Source: Sitta carolinensis (Eukaryota; Chordata; Aves; Passeriformes; Sittidae). Taken from it: a stretch of DNA of 64,000 nt. Both the position numbers and the translations under genes were made by a program. The notes beneath the pieces are model-generated. The model was given only the letters and a program-made list of their open reading frames with translations. It did no database searches and was not told the DNA's origin. Positions within the stretch are counted from its first letter, which is position 1; each line of letters opens with the position of its first letter. The DNA is taken from contig CM063284.1 in assembly GCA_032173965.1 (NCBI GenBank), positions 133,477,125 through 133,541,124 of the forward strand, given 5' to 3'. Below, one piece after another: positions 61,801 through 64,000 of the stretch.

Positions 61801-64000
61801 AAGAATACTTCTATCTTCAGCACATGTGTACTTCATTACGATTTTTATCAGTAGTTTGAGATATTTCCATATTTCAGTCCTTTCAAAATAGAATTCATAG
61901 CTGCCCCTGAAACAACTGTTTTTGATGCTTAACAGTCAGCCTATCAATTTTTTTTCTTCAGATTTATAAGGTATATGTTTTGTAAAAGGTGTATTCAGGT
62001 TGTTCCTCATTAGGATGTGGTGGTCTTGTGCCTAAGGGTTTGACTTGGGGTTTATATCCTTCTGCATGAATCTTGTAATGTTATGTAGTGGTGTTAATCT
62101 CCAATCACAATAAAGGAATTCCCATGCTAGAAGGCACTGAAGATTCCACTATTGTAATATTGTATATTGGCAGCGTTCAGCAATGAATACCTGAGAACAC
62201 ACAGAAGGACAAGGGTATGCATACAATGATTCTGATACAGGTATTTTAGTGACTTCCTGAGGCAGTGGCTGCATGCATACTCCTGGATTTATTCCCTGGC
62301 AATAAGGAATCTCTTTGCCATAGTTATTTGCAGTCCTGTTTTAAACCTACTTATATTTCTTGGTTTCAGAACTTGGTGAAAATGAATTCTAAAATTTAAT
62401 TATCTCTGTAGAGAAGTTGTCACCTTCCGTTGCTTTAAAACTACTTCCTCATATTTTCAAGAGGAAGTCCTAGTCTTGTTATATAATTTTTCTACAATAT
62501 TTATAACCTATAGACATTTATATTTTGTTCCATGCAGTCTATAATATTTCATACAGTTATCCCTTTAAGCTGCAGAATCAAGAGTTTTTCCTTCTATGAT
62601 AGGAAGGTCTATCTGCTTCTGGTCATCAGTGTTGTCTTGCCTCCTTTTAAAAGCCTGATTAGACCTTTTTTAGTTAACAGTGATCAGCGTCACAGTATTC
62701 AAGATATGAGAGCTCTGTGTTTTTAAGCGGTGATTTAAGCAGGAAAGTTTCTAATGTTTGCTGCTTGAAGATATCAAAATAATGAAAAGATGGCAGGGTT
62801 TTTTCCCTTTTCCCACAAACACTTTTGTTTATTTTCAGGCTTTTATTTTGGTTTATTTTGGTTGCTTGCTAAGAACTGTAGGAGGTCTATCATTGAATTT
62901 GACAGCAGAAATCGAGCCTTTCTTCTTTCTTTGATAGTTATGAGCACATTATTAATGAACAGTAGACAAAATAGTCAGCATCAAAATATCACTAAATATA
63001 GTGCATTTTGTAGCTATATAATTTCACAATAAATACATTATTTCATTGCCTTTTTATACTTTCACTAGACTAATTCTAGGAGAGGTTAAAAATGTACATT
63101 GCTTATCACAACATGGGTATTTTTTTTTTCTGCTAAAAATGGCTTGTCAATAAATAGATATTTATGGTTTTTTTTGGAGTCATGTTGTCACTATATGGAA
63201 ATCAAGACTAAAAATTACTGTAAGATGATACCCAGTAAAACCTTTTTCTGCATATTTTTCTGTAAATTAAATTTATTTTTCTATTGTGGTAGACCACACC
63301 AGCAAAACAGTAGCATTTTCTGTTTATAAGTATTTCTAATGAATTCCGGTTAAAATACATCGACATTTCCCAAATGCTTAACATAAATCAATGGATCATT
63401 AATTTTGAATTCTAAATTTACTGTGTAAAGAATATGTCTGCCAACCACTAGGTAGTTTTGTTTGTCTTCAATTTACCTAATGGACATGCGATAGCAAGCC
63501 CACATCAAAAATTATTTAATACAATTTACACTTTATGTATATATTCACTGGGTTTATTTGCAGTCATTGCAGTTCCTGTTCTGACTGGTTTTTAATAGAA
63601 CCTGTTGAAAACAACACGCTCCACTTGAAAAAATAATTTCCAGAAAGAGAAATGTTGGTCTCTGCTGCCAATACCCTTATGACATTGAAGTCATGAGAAA
63701 TGTAACATTCTACTGCGTTCATTTTCTTGGGCAGTTAAATAGATAGAAAGAAAACAGAGAGTAAATGAGTTAAAAATACAATTATAATTTGCAGTGTATT
63801 TAAGAAAACAATACAGGGAAATTGTAGCTGTTTCAAAGTAAAATTGAAATCCACAAAATACCTCTTAACTATGAAACTGGTTTTGTCTCCATAATATAGT
63901 AAATATAAACTATGAAAAATCTTCTGTTATTTGATTCTCATGACTTATTACATCTCTTACTGAGCCTATTAAATTTACCATTGGCGACATGATATGATAG
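61801..64000. other. non-coding AT-rich DNA
   Basis: No gene or recognisable transposon beyond the CR1 edge. Short T-runs and chance frames only. Confidence 0.5.

Noticed and set aside
1..64000. CRISPR arrays, bacterial operons, tRNA or rRNA genes
   Set aside because: No regularly spaced repeats, no ribosome-binding-site/ORF chains and no cloverleaf with A/B boxes were seen; composition and repeats are those of a bird genome.

Overview
This is vertebrate nuclear DNA, almost certainly from a bird. The main evidence is the repeat content: at least nine CR1 LINE copies on both strands, several ending in the CR1-type tail, and three long terminal repeats of kinds I know from avian (mostly non-chicken) genomes. 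The sequence is AT-rich with few CpGs outside one young LTR, short A/T microsatellites and no rRNA, tRNA, operon or CRISPR structure. The long stretches without genes fit a gene-poor part of a macrochromosome, either intergenic or inside very large introns. All family names come from recalled consensus patterns; no search was run.

Layout. 1-4.9 kb: unique AT-rich DNA with two microsatellites. 4.95-5.96 kb: a minus-strand CR1 split by a roughly 244-bp hAT-like insert. 9.96-11.0 kb: an old plus-strand LTR with an internal 45-bp repeat. 17.7 kb: a possible 34-nt exon. 21.05 kb: a CR1 tail with an internal deletion. 26.4-27.3 kb: two CR1 pieces back to back, forming a fold-back. 28.1-28.6 kb: a decayed minus-strand LTR. 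30.46 and 31.31 kb: two more possible exons whose phases fit the 17.7-kb one. 32.4-32.6 kb: an isolated GC-rich patch. 34.6, 35.8 and 41.6-42.6 kb: further CR1 pieces. 48.5 kb: a possible terminal exon. 54.31-54.65 kb: a young ERVK-like solo LTR with a perfect 6-bp target duplication. 55.76-56.37 kb: a solo LTR with a perfect 5-bp target duplication, related to the 28.1-kb copy. 57.08-57.59 kb: the best protein-coding evidence, a 33-nt and an 87-nt exon in compatible phase. 59.3-61.8 kb: two CR1 copies facing tail to tail. The rest has no recognisable gene.

How it fits together. At most the window holds a few small plus-strand exons of one or two large genes that I cannot name. No complete gene is present, and I see no promoter other than those inside LTRs. 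The visible history is repeat insertion, nesting, deletion and decay. I looked for an undescribed system and found none. The items most worth checking are the 57-kb exon pair, the young LTR with a strong inverted repeat in its promoter region, and the phase-compatible exon chain at 17.7/30.5/31.3 kb.
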